A DNA stretch of 64,000 nucleotides from Marichromatium purpuratum 984 (GCF_000224005.2 NZ_CP007031.1:3253001-3317000), one strand, 5' to 3'; positions 28,097 to 36,610 are shown, counted from the stretch's first letter. Numbers and translations are program-made. Notes: generated from the letters alone by a model not told the origin.

Positions 28097-29100
28097 CGAT
28101 CAGCCCCCACGCCCGCGCCGAGACGCCCCAGCAGGCTCCCGACGACGGCGCCGCCGCCGAGCGCGGCGGCGCGTACCAGCAGCAGTGCCGGCGCGGCCAG
28201 CGCCAGCCGGCGATCGCGCCGCCAGGCGGCGGCGAGGAAGGGCGCGGCGCTGAGCAAGAAGGCGGCGAGCGTCGCACCACCGAGCGCCAGCGCCGCCCTC
28301 GGCCACCAGGGCGCGAGCGCCAGTGCCGGGGCGAGCGCGAGGGTGGCGAGGATCTGCAGCTTGAGCGTCTGCGGGGTATAGCTGTCGGCGAGCATCTTGC
28401 CGGGGTGGCGCTTGTAGACCACCATCCGCCAGTAGCCGCGCGAGAACTTCAGCCGCGCATAGCGCCAGACCGAATCGGGGTGACCGAGATGGCTGACCAC
28501 CGCGTCGGGGGCGAACACCATGCGCATGCCACGCGCGGCCATCCGGTAGGAGAGTTCGGTGTCCTCGTTGTCGGCCTTGGGGAAGCGCGGATCGAAGCCG
28601 CCGAGCGCGACGAAGACCGCACGCCGATAACCGGCGGAATAGGTGTCGACCATGTCGATGCGCGCGCGTCGGCGCAGCCGCGCGAAGCGTTGCTCGAACT
28701 CGAGCTGGACGAAGCGCGCCACCAGTTGCGGCTGATCGCTGCGATAGGCCCCCTTGACCGCCATCACCTCGGGGTCGGCGAAGGGTGCGCGCATCCGCTC
28801 GATCCAGTCCGGCGCCGGCACGCAGTCGCTGTCGGTGAACAGCAGCAGCTCGCCGCGGGCCAGCCGCGCGCCGTGGTTGCGCGCCGCCGCCGGACCGGCA
28901 TTGGCCTGATAGACGTAGCGCAGCGGATAGCGCCGGGCGATCTCGGCGGTGCGATCGCGCGAACCGTCGTCGACCAGGATCACCTCGTAGTCATCGGCGG
29001 CGGTGTGCTGGGCGAGGAGTGCGTCGAGACAACGCCCGAGGGTCGCCTCGGCCTGATAGGCCGGGACCACCACCGAGATCCGCGGCGCGGCCTCAGCCAT
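28093..29100 (-). CDS. Glycosyltransferase family 2
   Basis: GT-A fold transferase of 335 aa. The N-terminal domain reads SVVVPAYQAEATLGRCL, ILVDDGSRD, a QANAGPAAARNHG block and TDSDCVP (DXD), then ED in NEDTELSYRM as the likely base. The C-terminal third has two or three hydrophobic segments, suggesting membrane attachment. It starts 8 bp inside the end of the radical SAM gene upstream (overlap) and ends with an ATGA overlap into the molybdopterin enzyme. It is one of only two recognisable glycosyltransferases, other than the initiating one, in the entire locus. Confidence 0.9.
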   Translation of the reverse strand: MAEAAPRISVVVPAYQAEATLGRCLDALLAQHTAADDYEVILVDDGSRDRTAEIARRYPLRYVYQANAGPAAARNHGARLARGELLLFTDSDCVPAPDWIERMRAPFADPEVMAVKGAYRSDQPQLVARFVQLEFEQRFARLRRRARIDMVDTYSAGYRRAVFVALGGFDPRFPKADNEDTELSYRMAARGMRMVFAPDAVVSHLGHPDSVWRYARLKFSRGYWRMVVYKRHPGKMLADSYTPQTLKLQILATLALAPALALAPWWPRAALALGGATLAAFLLSAAPFLAAAWRRDRRLALAAPALLLVRAAALGGGAVVGSLLGRLGAGVGADR

Positions 29101-30580
29101 GGCCGGCCTCGATGTCCGAGCCGCGCAGCAGATGGCGCAAGAAGGTGCGCCCGGCGCGCCAGGTGCGGCGGAACTCCTCGCGATCGCGCGCCACCAGCCC
29201 GAGCCGCCGCCACAGATAGCGCGGACGCAGATAGAAACGCCGCCGCGCCTGGTCGCAGAAGGCGACCAACGCCTCGGCGTCGAGCACCGCGCTGCGCACC
29301 ACGGTGTTGTGCAGCCCGGCGGGGGTGAGCCAGCGCGAGAAGTCCTCGGTCACCAGCATCCCCTCGCGCGCGTACCAGTCGTAGGCGGCGGTCCCCGGAT
29401 AGACCATGATCGGGTAGAACTGAGCGGTGTCCGGGGCCAGCTCGATGGCCAGCTCCAGGGTCCGGCGCATGGTCTCCGGGGTCTCGCCCGGCAGCCCGAC
29501 CATGAAGCAGCCGTGGACGATCAGCCCGAGCGCGCGGGCCTCGCGCATGAAGGCGCGCGACTGCGCCAGGGTGATACGCTTGCGCACGCGATCGAGCAGC
29601 GCCTGGTCACCGCTCTCGAAGCCGACGCAGAGGTTGCGACAGCCGGCGCGACGCATCAGCCGCAGGGTCTCAGGCTCGACATCGACGCGCACGTTGGCCG
29701 ACCACGGCAGGTCGAAGCCGCGACGGATCATCTCCTCGCAGATCTCGGCGCAGCGGGCACGGTCGGCGGGAAAGGTATCGTCCTCGAAGAACACCGAGCG
29801 CGCCTCGGGGAAAGCTCTGCGGATGTACTCCAGCTCGTCGACCACATGACCCGCCGAGCGCCGTCGCAGCCGGTGCCCGGTGATGGTCTGCGGATAGACG
29901 CAGAAGGTGCAGTGATTGGGACAGCCGCGACTGGTGCTGATGGTCACCATCGGGTGGATGGCGTTGGGGTTGAAGTAGTCGCGGATGTCGAGGAAGCGAC
30001 GATAGATCGGGCTGATCGGCGGCAGCCGGTCGAGGTCATCGAGTACCGCGCGCGCGGCGCCGAGACGCGGCCTGTCGCCGTCACGGTAACAGAGCCCGGC
30101 GACCGTGGAGACCGGCTCGTCGCGCGCGAGCGCCGCGGCCAGGTCGCGCACCCCGAGGTCGTACTCGCCGAGCACCACCAGATCGACCGCCGGCTCATCG
30201 CGCAGACACGCCTGCGCTCGCGCCGAGGCATGGGTGCCGACCAGCGCGACACAGGTCCCCGGCAGACGCTCGCGGGCGCGGGCGCAGAAGGCCAGGTCGC
30301 TGGCGATGCTCGGGGTGCTGGTCTCGACCACCAGCAGCCGGGGGGCGAAGTGCGCCAGGCGCGCCAGCACCGCCTCGATGTCGGCGCCGCTGGCCGGAGC
30401 GTCGATGAGGTCGATCTCGTGGCCCGATTCGGCGCAGAGCGCGGCGGCGGCGGCGAGCCACATCGGGAAATAGAGGGTGCCGCTCTTGGTCACCGCCGGC
30501 GAGCGCTGGGTACGCGAGAACCGCGCCAGATAGGGCGGATTGACGAAGGCGATCTTGAGCACGGGCGCAGTCTGCCGCAC
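29093..30580 (-). CDS. B12-binding-type radical SAM protein 4
   Basis: Protein of 495 aa, first gene of the six-gene unit. N-terminal cobalamin-binding-like domain (about 8-150; KIAFVNPPY start, ETSTPSIASD) and radical SAM core with C220-X3-C224-X2-C227 (RGCPNHCTFC). C-terminal extension of about 100 residues follows. Layout resembles HpnJ- or BchE-like enzymes more than the three other copies. The start is GTG at 30580 with AGGGGG 6 bp upstream; a second GTG at 30562 would begin exactly at the domain but has no site. No DXHXXG is seen. Substrate unknown; a lipid or isoprenoid is a reasonable guess from the family. Confidence 0.86.
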   Translation of the reverse strand: MRQTAPVLKIAFVNPPYLARFSRTQRSPAVTKSGTLYFPMWLAAAAALCAESGHEIDLIDAPASGADIEAVLARLAHFAPRLLVVETSTPSIASDLAFCARARERLPGTCVALVGTHASARAQACLRDEPAVDLVVLGEYDLGVRDLAAALARDEPVSTVAGLCYRDGDRPRLGAARAVLDDLDRLPPISPIYRRFLDIRDYFNPNAIHPMVTISTSRGCPNHCTFCVYPQTITGHRLRRRSAGHVVDELEYIRRAFPEARSVFFEDDTFPADRARCAEICEEMIRRGFDLPWSANVRVDVEPETLRLMRRAGCRNLCVGFESGDQALLDRVRKRITLAQSRAFMREARALGLIVHGCFMVGLPGETPETMRRTLELAIELAPDTAQFYPIMVYPGTAAYDWYAREGMLVTEDFSRWLTPAGLHNTVVRSAVLDAEALVAFCDQARRRFYLRPRYLWRRLGLVARDREEFRRTWRAGRTFLRHLLRGSDIEAGHG

Positions 30581-30661
30581 GGCGGCCCCCTATCGGATCA
30601 GGACGAGACGGCTCCCCGGCAACCATCCCTGATATCTAGGGGATTCGTATACAGCTTGGCC

Positions 30662-30670
30662 ACTATAGCA
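30662..30670 (-). promoter_or_regulatory. Candidate extended -10 for the six-gene unit
   Basis: On the - strand the bases read TGCTATAGT, an extended -10 (TGN plus TATAGT), about 80 bp upstream of the radical SAM 4 start. No -35 at the proper distance was found; a TTGACA at 30705-30710 is too far (37-bp spacer). Confidence 0.25.
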
Positions 30671-30790
30671 CAGCAAGATACACGGCATTGCCGGGCGCCA
30701 GACTTGTCAAGCGCCCCAATGACCGAGATCAGTGAGCTTGTGTACACCGAAGACACAGACACCGGACACGAAAGGAAAACCACAGCAACC

Positions 30791-31345
30791 ATGGACACCG
30801 ACCCCGAGATCGACATCGCCGGCTGGTTCGACGGCGCCCTCGCCCGCCCCTCGCCCAACTGCGACGAACGCCCACCGGCGACCACCATCGACCTGCTGGT
30901 GATCCACAACATCAGCCTGCCGCCGGGCGAGTTCGGCGGGGAGTGGATCGACGCCCTGTTCCGCAATCGACTCGACCCCGACGCCCACCCCTATTTCGCT
31001 GCCATCGCCGAACTACGCGTCTCCGCCCACCTACTGATCCGGCGCGACGGCGCCCTGGTGCAGTACGTGCCCTGCGAGCGCCGCGCCTGGCACGCCGGAC
31101 GCTCGCGCTTCGGCGAGCGCGAGGCGTGCAACGACTTCTCCATCGGGATCGAACTCGAGGGCACCGACACCCAGCCCTTCACCGCAGCTCAGTACCACCA
31201 GCTCGGACGTTGTGCACGGGCGCTGCGGCGGCGCTATCCGGGGATCACCCCCGAGCGTGTCGTCGGGCATGCCGACATCGCCCCAGGGCGCAAGACCGAC
31301 CCCGGCCCGGCCTTCGACTGGAGCCGGTTGCGACGCGCGCTCTGA
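30791..31345 (+). CDS. ampD: 1,6-anhydro-N-acetylmuramyl-L-alanine amidase
   Basis: Cytosolic zinc amidase of 184 aa that cleaves anhydro-muropeptides in cell-wall recycling. Family blocks: LLVIHNISLPPGEFGG (first Zn His), SAHLLIRRDGALVQYVP, RRAWHAG, SIGIELEGTDTQPFT, and VVGHADIAPGRKTDPG with the second His and Asp ligands. Length matches E. coli AmpD. The ATG at 30791 follows a modest AT-rich leader; the same frame extends far upstream but without AmpD similarity. The 3' end overlaps the convergent GNAT gene by 112 bp. Confidence 0.93.
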   Translation: MDTDPEIDIAGWFDGALARPSPNCDERPPATTIDLLVIHNISLPPGEFGGEWIDALFRNRLDPDAHPYFAAIAELRVSAHLLIRRDGALVQYVPCERRAWHAGRSRFGEREACNDFSIGIELEGTDTQPFTAAQYHQLGRCARALRRRYPGITPERVVGHADIAPGRKTDPGPAFDWSRLRRAL

Positions 31346-32016
31346 GCTGCGCGCCGCGCCAGCACGCGCGAGCGCCGCGCGCCGAACGAGCGTGGCCGCG
31401 GCTGCATCCACACACGATAGCGGGCGACGGTCGCGCGCCAACCACTGCAGGGGATCTCGCCCTGCTCGATGCCACCGAGCAGGTGCTCGTACTCGAGCAC
31501 CGCGCCGCCACGCCAGCGCGGACGCCCGCCGAGACGCGCGGCCAGCGCGCGCATGCCGACATTGGCCGCCAGCACCTCGCAACGCAGACGCTGGATACCC
31601 ACGGCGCGGGCGTGACCGATGAGCGCCTGCAGGAGCGCGGTACCGACGCCACGACGCTGTGCCGCGTCGATCACCTCGACGGCCAGCTCCCCGCTGTCGG
31701 CGCCGGGCGCGGTGCGGATACAGCGCGCCACCCCCAGCGGTTCACCCGGCATCCCGCGTTCATCGAGACGGATGGCGCCGATGGCAAGATGGTGATGCCC
31801 GTCGATGGCGGCGAGCACCGCGAGATCGCGCTCGTTGAGTTCGCGCTTGACGCCGCAGAAGCGCAGCCGCCGCGAGCCCGGCGACAGCCCGGCGAAACAG
31901 GCGAGCAGGAAGTCGCGATCCTCCGGGCCGAGCGCGCGCAGCAAACAGCGACTGCCGTCGCGCAGCCGCACCAAGTGGGGACCAGGCCCCCGGTCGGACA
32001 GTTCGCGGGCCTCCAT
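31234..32016 (-). CDS. GNAT-family N-acetyltransferase with basic C-terminal tail
   Basis: Protein of 260 aa from ATG 32016 (GGAGG 9-13 bp upstream). The GNAT core (about residues 15-165) has the acetyl-CoA loop in AAQRRGVGTALLQAL (QRRGVG, the R/Q-x-x-G-x-G/A motif) and a preceding ELAVEVID strand. The final 80-90 residues are rich in Arg, Ser and Ala with no recognisable domain, and half of them are encoded antisense to ampD. Either the protein really has this tail, or a frameshift or sequencing error has extended it. Substrate unknown. Confidence 0.72.
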   Translation of the reverse strand: MEARELSDRGPGPHLVRLRDGSRCLLRALGPEDRDFLLACFAGLSPGSRRLRFCGVKRELNERDLAVLAAIDGHHHLAIGAIRLDERGMPGEPLGVARCIRTAPGADSGELAVEVIDAAQRRGVGTALLQALIGHARAVGIQRLRCEVLAANVGMRALAARLGGRPRWRGGAVLEYEHLLGGIEQGEIPCSGWRATVARYRVWMQPRPRSFGARRSRVLARRAAQSARRNRLQSKAGPGSVLRPGAMSACPTTRSGVIPG

Positions 32017-32215
32017 GACTCCACACCTCCATCGCAAGGATCGGCAGGGACCGCCCGGGGTGGGCGGGAGATAGCCCCGGGCATCGCGGCGGGGCGGGCG
32101 AGACGGGGCGGCGTGGGCGACAATCGTTTCGATCGCCGCAACCGAGCTACACCGTATCCATTAGATGCTTGCGGGATGATGGCGGTTCAATGGCGCGCGG
32201 AGATGGCGGCGAGGG

Positions 32216-32578
32216 TCAGTCGCGTCGCGGGTCCTGGAAGGTGCCGCCGTTCCAGCCGAAGAGATGGCGCGGCGGCGAGCGGAAATCGATGTAGACCCGC
32301 CGCTCAGGGACGCCGAGCAGCGTCTCGCAGAGCGCGCAGAGTGTGCGCGTATAGCCTGGGGTCTCGGACTCGGGCAGGCCAAGGCTGAGCAGTTCGAGCA
32401 ACGCCGCCGGCTCGGCGCTGCCGCCGAAGCTCAGCGCACGGCCGTCATCGAGCAGGACCATCACATAGGACTCGGGCTTGCCGAGCAGCTCGGCCACCGC
32501 AGCCGAGAGCCGGGCGAGCAGCTCGGCGCGACGCTCGGGGGCGACGGTGACATTGGTGTGCAGTTGCAATGTGGGCAT
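32216..32578 (-). CDS. MIF-like phenylpyruvate tautomerase
   Basis: Small protein of 120 aa resembling macrophage migration inhibitory factor. After Met removal, Pro would be residue 1 (MPTLQLHTNV), the catalytic base of the tautomerase superfamily. Other family features are the PESYVMVLLDDGRALSFGG block and the C-terminal VYIDFRSPPRHLFGWNGGTF. Length matches MIF (about 115 aa). The start at 32578 has a strong GGAGGAGA site. It stands alone between the GNAT gene and the LpxH-like gene, all on the - strand, with gaps of 53 and about 200 bp. Physiological role in bacteria is unknown. Confidence 0.85.
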   Translation of the reverse strand: MPTLQLHTNVTVAPERRAELLARLSAAVAELLGKPESYVMVLLDDGRALSFGGSAEPAALLELLSLGLPESETPGYTRTLCALCETLLGVPERRVYIDFRSPPRHLFGWNGGTFQDPRRD

Positions 32579-32631
32579 GGCGCGTCTCCTCCGGTCAGGA
32601 CCTCGCCCCATGATAGGCCAGGAGCGCCGGA

Positions 32632-33450
32632 TCAACCGACCCGCGCCAGCGCCACCGCCGGACGCCCCTCCTCGTCGCCGAGCGACTCGGCACAGGCATC
32701 GGTCCAGCGCAGCAACTCGAACCGACCGTCGTGATGCTCGACCAGCGCGGTACAACTCTCCACCCAGTCGCCGCAGTTGCAATAGGCCACGCCGGCGATG
32801 TCGCGCATCTCGGCATGATGGATATGGCCACAGATCATGCCGTCGAGCGCCCGTCGCGCGGCCTCCTCGGCCACCACCCGCTCGAAGTCGCCGATATAGT
32901 TGACCGCGTTCTTGACCTTGCGCTTGAGATAACCGGCCAGCGACCAGTAGCGCAACCCCAGCATCCGCTGCAATCGACTGAGCTGGGCGTTGAGCGCGAG
33001 CAGTCGGTCGTAGGCGTGCGAACCCAGGCGCGAGAGCCAGCGCGCGTGCTCGATCACGCCGTCGAAGCGATCGCCGTGCAGCACCAGGAAACGGCGCCCG
33101 TCGGCGGTGGTGTGGACCACCTCGTCGCGTACTGCCACCCGCCCGAAGTCGAGCCCGAGATGGGCGCGCAGCACCTCGTCGTGGTTGCCCGGTACATAGA
33201 TCACCTCGGTGCCGGCGCGCGCCTTGTCGAGGATCGCGGCGACCACTCGGTTGTGGGTCTCCGGCCAGTAGAGCCCGCCGCGCAGCGCCCACAGATCGAC
33301 GATGTCGCCGACCAGATAGAGCTGCCGACACTCGGTGGTGGCGAGGAAGTCGAGCAGGAACTCGGCCTGACACCCCTTGAAGCCCAGATGGACATCGGAG
33401 ATGAAGATGCTGCGATATTTCAGAGGGGACATGCGGGTGATCTCGGTCAT
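32632..33450 (-). CDS. UDP-2,3-diacylglucosamine diphosphatase-like metallophosphoesterase
   Basis: Calcineurin-like phosphoesterase of 272 aa. Metal motifs are ISDVHLG, VGDIVDLW, VPGNHDE and CGHIHHAE, with HGDRFD as the substrate-side block. This is the pattern of LpxH/LpxH2-type enzymes of lipid A synthesis. A UDP-diacylglucosamine activity is likely but other pyrophosphatases share the fold. The start ATG at 33450 was chosen; an internal ATG at 33432 (MSPLKYRS) would also give the full domain. The promoter region is shared with the divergent antiporter gene (33451-33683). Confidence 0.82.
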   Translation of the reverse strand: MTEITRMSPLKYRSIFISDVHLGFKGCQAEFLLDFLATTECRQLYLVGDIVDLWALRGGLYWPETHNRVVAAILDKARAGTEVIYVPGNHDEVLRAHLGLDFGRVAVRDEVVHTTADGRRFLVLHGDRFDGVIEHARWLSRLGSHAYDRLLALNAQLSRLQRMLGLRYWSLAGYLKRKVKNAVNYIGDFERVVAEEAARRALDGMICGHIHHAEMRDIAGVAYCNCGDWVESCTALVEHHDGRFELLRWTDACAESLGDEEGRPAVALARVG

Positions 33451-33683
33451 CGCGTCGCCTGCCTGGATGAGCGTGGCGCACAGGATCACCGAACTCTGTT
33501 GCCGCGGCGTTGATGGGCGGTGAAGATGCGGTGAAGGGGCGGTGACCGATGTGGGAACCGGCACGATCGCGCCCGGTCCGACGGGGAGAGAACGACCCAT
33601 TCGAGGTGGACCATGGACCGACCCCGCAGCCCGCCCTACGCCTCGAGTACCCTCGAGCCGCGCCAGACCGCACATTGGCGGAT

Positions 33684-35360
33684 ATGCCGATGAGCGATGA
33701 CCTCTTCCTGCAGATGGGCCTGATCCTCGGCGTCGCCGCCGTGACCGGTGCGCTCGTCCGCGCACTACGCCAACCGCTGATCGTCGCCTTCATCGCCGTC
33801 GGCATCCTGCTCGGACCGGCAGGCTTCGGGCTGGTCGCGCACAGCAGCGAGATCGAGCTGTTCGCGCGACTCGGCATCGCGTTGCTGCTGTTCGTCGTCG
33901 GGCTCAAGCTCGACCTGCACATCATCCGCACCGTCGGCCCGGTGGCGCTGGCCTCCGGGCTCGGGCAGGTGCTGTTCACCTCGGCGGTGGGCTACGTCAT
34001 CGCCCGACTCCTCGGGCTGGAGCCGGTGGCCGCGCTCTACGTGGCAGTGGCGCTGACCTTCTCGAGCACCATCATCATCGTCAAGCTGCTCTCGGACAAA
34101 CGCGAGGTCGATGCCCTGCACGGGCGCATCGCCGTCGGCTTCCTCATCGTCCAGGACATCGTGGTGGTGCTGGTGATGATCGCGCTGACCGCCGTCGGCC
34201 AGGCCGAGGGCGATGTCCACCCGGTGCGCGAGGCGCTGGCCATCCTGCTCAAGGGGGCGGCAATGCTGGCCACCGTGGCGCTGCTGATGCGCTATGTGCT
34301 GCCCTGGCTGCTGCATCGGCTGGCGCGCTCGACCGAACTGCTGATGCTGTTTGCCATCGCCTGGGCAGTACTCGGCGCACTCGCCGGCGACGCCCTCGGC
34401 TTCAGCCGCGAGGTCGGCGCCTTCCTCGCCGGGGTGTCGATCGCCTCGACCCGCTATCGCGAGCAGATCGCTGCGCGGCTGGTGACGCTGCGCGACTTCC
34501 TGCTGCTGTTCTTCTTTATCGAGCTGGGCGCGACACTCGAACTCGGACTGATCGGTGGCCAGCTCGGCGCGGCGGCGGTGCTGTCGCTGTTCGTGCTGAT
34601 CGGCAATCCGCTGATCGTGATGGCGATCATGGGCTATATGGGCTATCGCCGACGCACCGGTTTCCTCGCCGGGCTGACGGTGGCGCAAATCAGCGAATTC
34701 TCGCTGATCCTCGCCGCACTCGGCCTGAGCCTCGGCCATCTCGCCCCCGAGACCCTGGGACTGATCACCCTGGTCGGGCTGATCACCATCAGCGCCTCGA
34801 CCTACCTGATCCTCTACTCACATCCGCTCTACGAACGGCTCGCCCCCTACCTCGTCCGCTTCGAGCGCCGGGTGCCGCATCGCGAGATCGAGCAGGAGCC
34901 GGAAGAGACCGACGAGCCCGAGATCCTGCTGTTCGGGCTCGGGCGTTTCGGCGCGGTCATGGCCGACGGGCTGCGCGAGCGTGGTCGCCGGGTGCTCGCC
35001 GTCGACTTCGACCCCGACGTGGTACGTCGCCAGGCCCGCGCCGGCTACCACGTCCACTACGGCGACATCGAGGACCCCGAGCTGATCGCCACGCTGGCGT
35101 TGCGCCGCGCACACTGGGTGGTGAGCACGGTGCGCGATCGCGCGATCAACCGCTTGCTGCTCCAGGGGCTGCGCCAGCAGGGCTATGGTGGCCGGGTCGC
35201 GCTCTCGGCCACCTGCGAGGCCGACGCGCAATGGTTCGCACAGCAGGGGGCAGATCTGGTATTCATTCCCTATGCCGACGCCGCGCGCAGCGCGGCGCAG
35301 CGACTGAGTGAGGATTGCGCGCCGGGACGACCTGCGGGCGGAGCTGCCGAGGGCATGTGA
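33684..35360 (+). CDS. Kef-type cation:proton antiporter with RCK N-domain
   Basis: CPA2-family exchanger of 558 aa. About 12 hydrophobic helices (residues 5-390) include FVVGLKLDL, FSSTIIIVKLLSDK, GFLIVQDIVVVLVM and GFSREVGAFLAGVSIA. A cytosolic RCK/TrkA-N domain follows, with FGLGRFGAVMADGLRERG and DFDPDVV. It is predicted to move K+ or Na+ against H+. The two ATGs at 33684 and 33690 are both possible starts. Its stop overlaps the ATG of the universal stress protein (TGATG), so the two are translationally coupled. Confidence 0.9.
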   Translation: MPMSDDLFLQMGLILGVAAVTGALVRALRQPLIVAFIAVGILLGPAGFGLVAHSSEIELFARLGIALLLFVVGLKLDLHIIRTVGPVALASGLGQVLFTSAVGYVIARLLGLEPVAALYVAVALTFSSTIIIVKLLSDKREVDALHGRIAVGFLIVQDIVVVLVMIALTAVGQAEGDVHPVREALAILLKGAAMLATVALLMRYVLPWLLHRLARSTELLMLFAIAWAVLGALAGDALGFSREVGAFLAGVSIASTRYREQIAARLVTLRDFLLLFFFIELGATLELGLIGGQLGAAAVLSLFVLIGNPLIVMAIMGYMGYRRRTGFLAGLTVAQISEFSLILAALGLSLGHLAPETLGLITLVGLITISASTYLILYSHPLYERLAPYLVRFERRVPHREIEQEPEETDEPEILLFGLGRFGAVMADGLRERGRRVLAVDFDPDVVRRQARAGYHVHYGDIEDPELIATLALRRAHWVVSTVRDRAINRLLLQGLRQQGYGGRVALSATCEADAQWFAQQGADLVFIPYADAARSAAQRLSEDCAPGRPAGGAAEGM

Positions 35361-36262
35361 TGAAACGATTCAAGAACATCCTCTATGTCATCGCCAATGG
35401 TGTCGGGCCGGAGCATGCGTTGGCGCGCGCGCTGACGCTCACGCACAACAACCAGGCCCGACTCACCGTGCTCGTGGTGCTAACCGCGCCGCCGGCGAAC
35501 GAGCCCGTGCAGGAGACGATCGCGCGCATCGAACGCGCGTTGAAGGTTCGCCTCGCGGCCCACCACGACTGCTGCGCGCTGCGCATCGAGGTGCGGGTCG
35601 GCGCCCTCGCGCGCGAGGCGCTGCGCGAGATCGAGCAGCGTGGTCACGACCTGGTGATCAACCCCGCCCAGCCGCCGGAGCGGCTCGAGCGCTTCCTCGG
35701 CGGCGACGACCGCCAGCTGCTGCGCAACAGCCCCTGCCCGGTCTGGCTGATGCAGCCACGCGAGCGCGACAACTACGACAACATTCTGCTCGCGCTCGAC
35801 TACGATCCGGCGCAGCCCGACTCGATCGACACCCCGCTCAACCGCCGACTGCTCACCCTCGCCGGCTCGCTGGCACTTTCGGATTTCGCCGCGCTCCATC
35901 TGGTGCATGTCTGGGATACCCCGGCGGAGCTGCTGTTCCGTGTCTGGTCCGATGCCCCCGACAACTCCCCGCGCGACTATGTCGAGAGCGAGCGCATCCG
36001 TCACCGCCGCGGGCTCGAGACGCTCAACATGGTGTTGCGCGAACTCCTCGGCGCCGAGGCCCACGACTATCTCGCCCCCCGTCTGCACCTGCCCCGCGGA
36101 CTGGCCACCGAACAGGTCCGCCTGCTCGCCGGTCAGCTCGACGCCGACCTGGTGGTGATGGGCACCGCCGCACGACGCGGCCTCACCGGCCTGCTGATCG
36201 GTAACACCGTCGAGGCCATCCTCGACCAGCCCCCCTGCTCGGTGCTGGCGGTGCGGCCCTAG
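35360..36262 (+). CDS. Tandem universal stress protein (UspA family)
   Basis: Protein of 300 aa with two UspA-like domains (about 1-145 and 146-300). The second carries the ATP-binding G-X2-G-X9-G(S/T) type pattern (VVMGTAARRGLTGLLIGNT). The first is degenerate (no such loop, reading LVINPAQPPERLERF). This is the UspE-like two-domain plan. The ATG overlaps the stop of the antiporter, so it may regulate the transporter or respond to the same stress. Start chosen because MKRFKNILYVI is the standard Usp first strand. Confidence 0.9.
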   Translation: MKRFKNILYVIANGVGPEHALARALTLTHNNQARLTVLVVLTAPPANEPVQETIARIERALKVRLAAHHDCCALRIEVRVGALAREALREIEQRGHDLVINPAQPPERLERFLGGDDRQLLRNSPCPVWLMQPRERDNYDNILLALDYDPAQPDSIDTPLNRRLLTLAGSLALSDFAALHLVHVWDTPAELLFRVWSDAPDNSPRDYVESERIRHRRGLETLNMVLRELLGAEAHDYLAPRLHLPRGLATEQVRLLAGQLDADLVVMGTAARRGLTGLLIGNTVEAILDQPPCSVLAVRP

Positions 36263-36268
36263 AGGGAG

Positions 36269-36396
36269 CTTCCAGCCACCAGCTCCCAGCCTCCAGTCGT
36301 CAGCCGCCAGCTTCCAGCCTGCCGTCTCCAGCCAACGGCGCCAAGCCTTCCCCACTGGAGGCTGACGGCTGGTAGCTAGAGGCCGGCGGCTGGCCG
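36269..36396. repeat. Inverted and direct heptad array, locus A (upstream of argG)
   Basis: Starting 7 bp after the stress-protein stop. 36269-36352 reads in 7-bp steps as NNNNCAG-like units (CTTCCAG, CCACCAG, CTCCCAG, CCTCCAG, and so on). 36355-36396 reads as the complementary CTGNNNN units (CTGGAGG, CTGACGG, CTGGTAG, CTAGAGG, CCGGCGG, CTGGCCG). The two halves face each other, so the transcript could fold into a long imperfect hairpin. Confidence 0.85.
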
Positions 36397-36426
36397 CAAA
36401 CACCTTGCCAACCGAACATCCCCTTC

Positions 36427-36560
36427 GCGCCCTTTGGGCCTTTGCGGTTCAATCCCCCTGACGACTGACAACTGACGACTGGAAGCTGGAGGCCGGCGAC
36501 TGGCGACCAACGACTGAAGGCTGGAAGCTGGAGGCTGGTAGCTGGCGACTGACGACTGAA
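36427..36560 (+). repeat. Core element plus 14 heptads, locus A
   Basis: A core (36427-36457, containing TTTGCGGTTCAATCCCC) is followed without a gap by 14 consecutive 7-bp units at 36458-36555. They are CTGACGA, CTGACAA, CTGACGA, CTGGAAG, CTGGAGG, CCGGCGA, CTGGCGA, CCAACGA, CTGAAGG, CTGGAAG, CTGGAGG, CTGGTAG, CTGGCGA, CTGACGA; a partial unit ends at 36560. Consensus CTGRNRR. Confidence 0.9.
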
Positions 36561-36604
36561 CCGAAGCCGCCCTCCGCCCCTCCCCTTGATCCCGCTCGAC
36601 GTTC

Positions 36605-36610
36605 TATACT
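36605..36610 (+). promoter_or_regulatory. Candidate -10 (TATACT) for argG
   Basis: TATACT lies about 130 bp before the argG start, just outside the repeat array. The only -35-like hexamer nearby (TTGATC, 36586-36591) gives a 13-bp spacer, which is too short, so the assignment is tentative. It would leave a leader of about 120 bases. Confidence 0.35.

Noticed and set aside
25817-28381. Long (854-codon) + strand frame opposite the molybdopterin gene
   Set aside because: Composition is that of an antisense frame of a GC-rich gene; the - strand has intact Fe-S and cofactor motifs while this frame has none.
30705-30710. TTGACA on the - strand upstream of radical SAM 4
   Set aside because: No -10 at 16-18 bp; the nearest good -10-like sequence is 37 bp away, so it is not paired.
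29099-31345. A 748-codon + strand frame ending with ampD
   Set aside because: Only the last 184 codons match AmpD; the rest is antisense to the radical SAM 4 gene.
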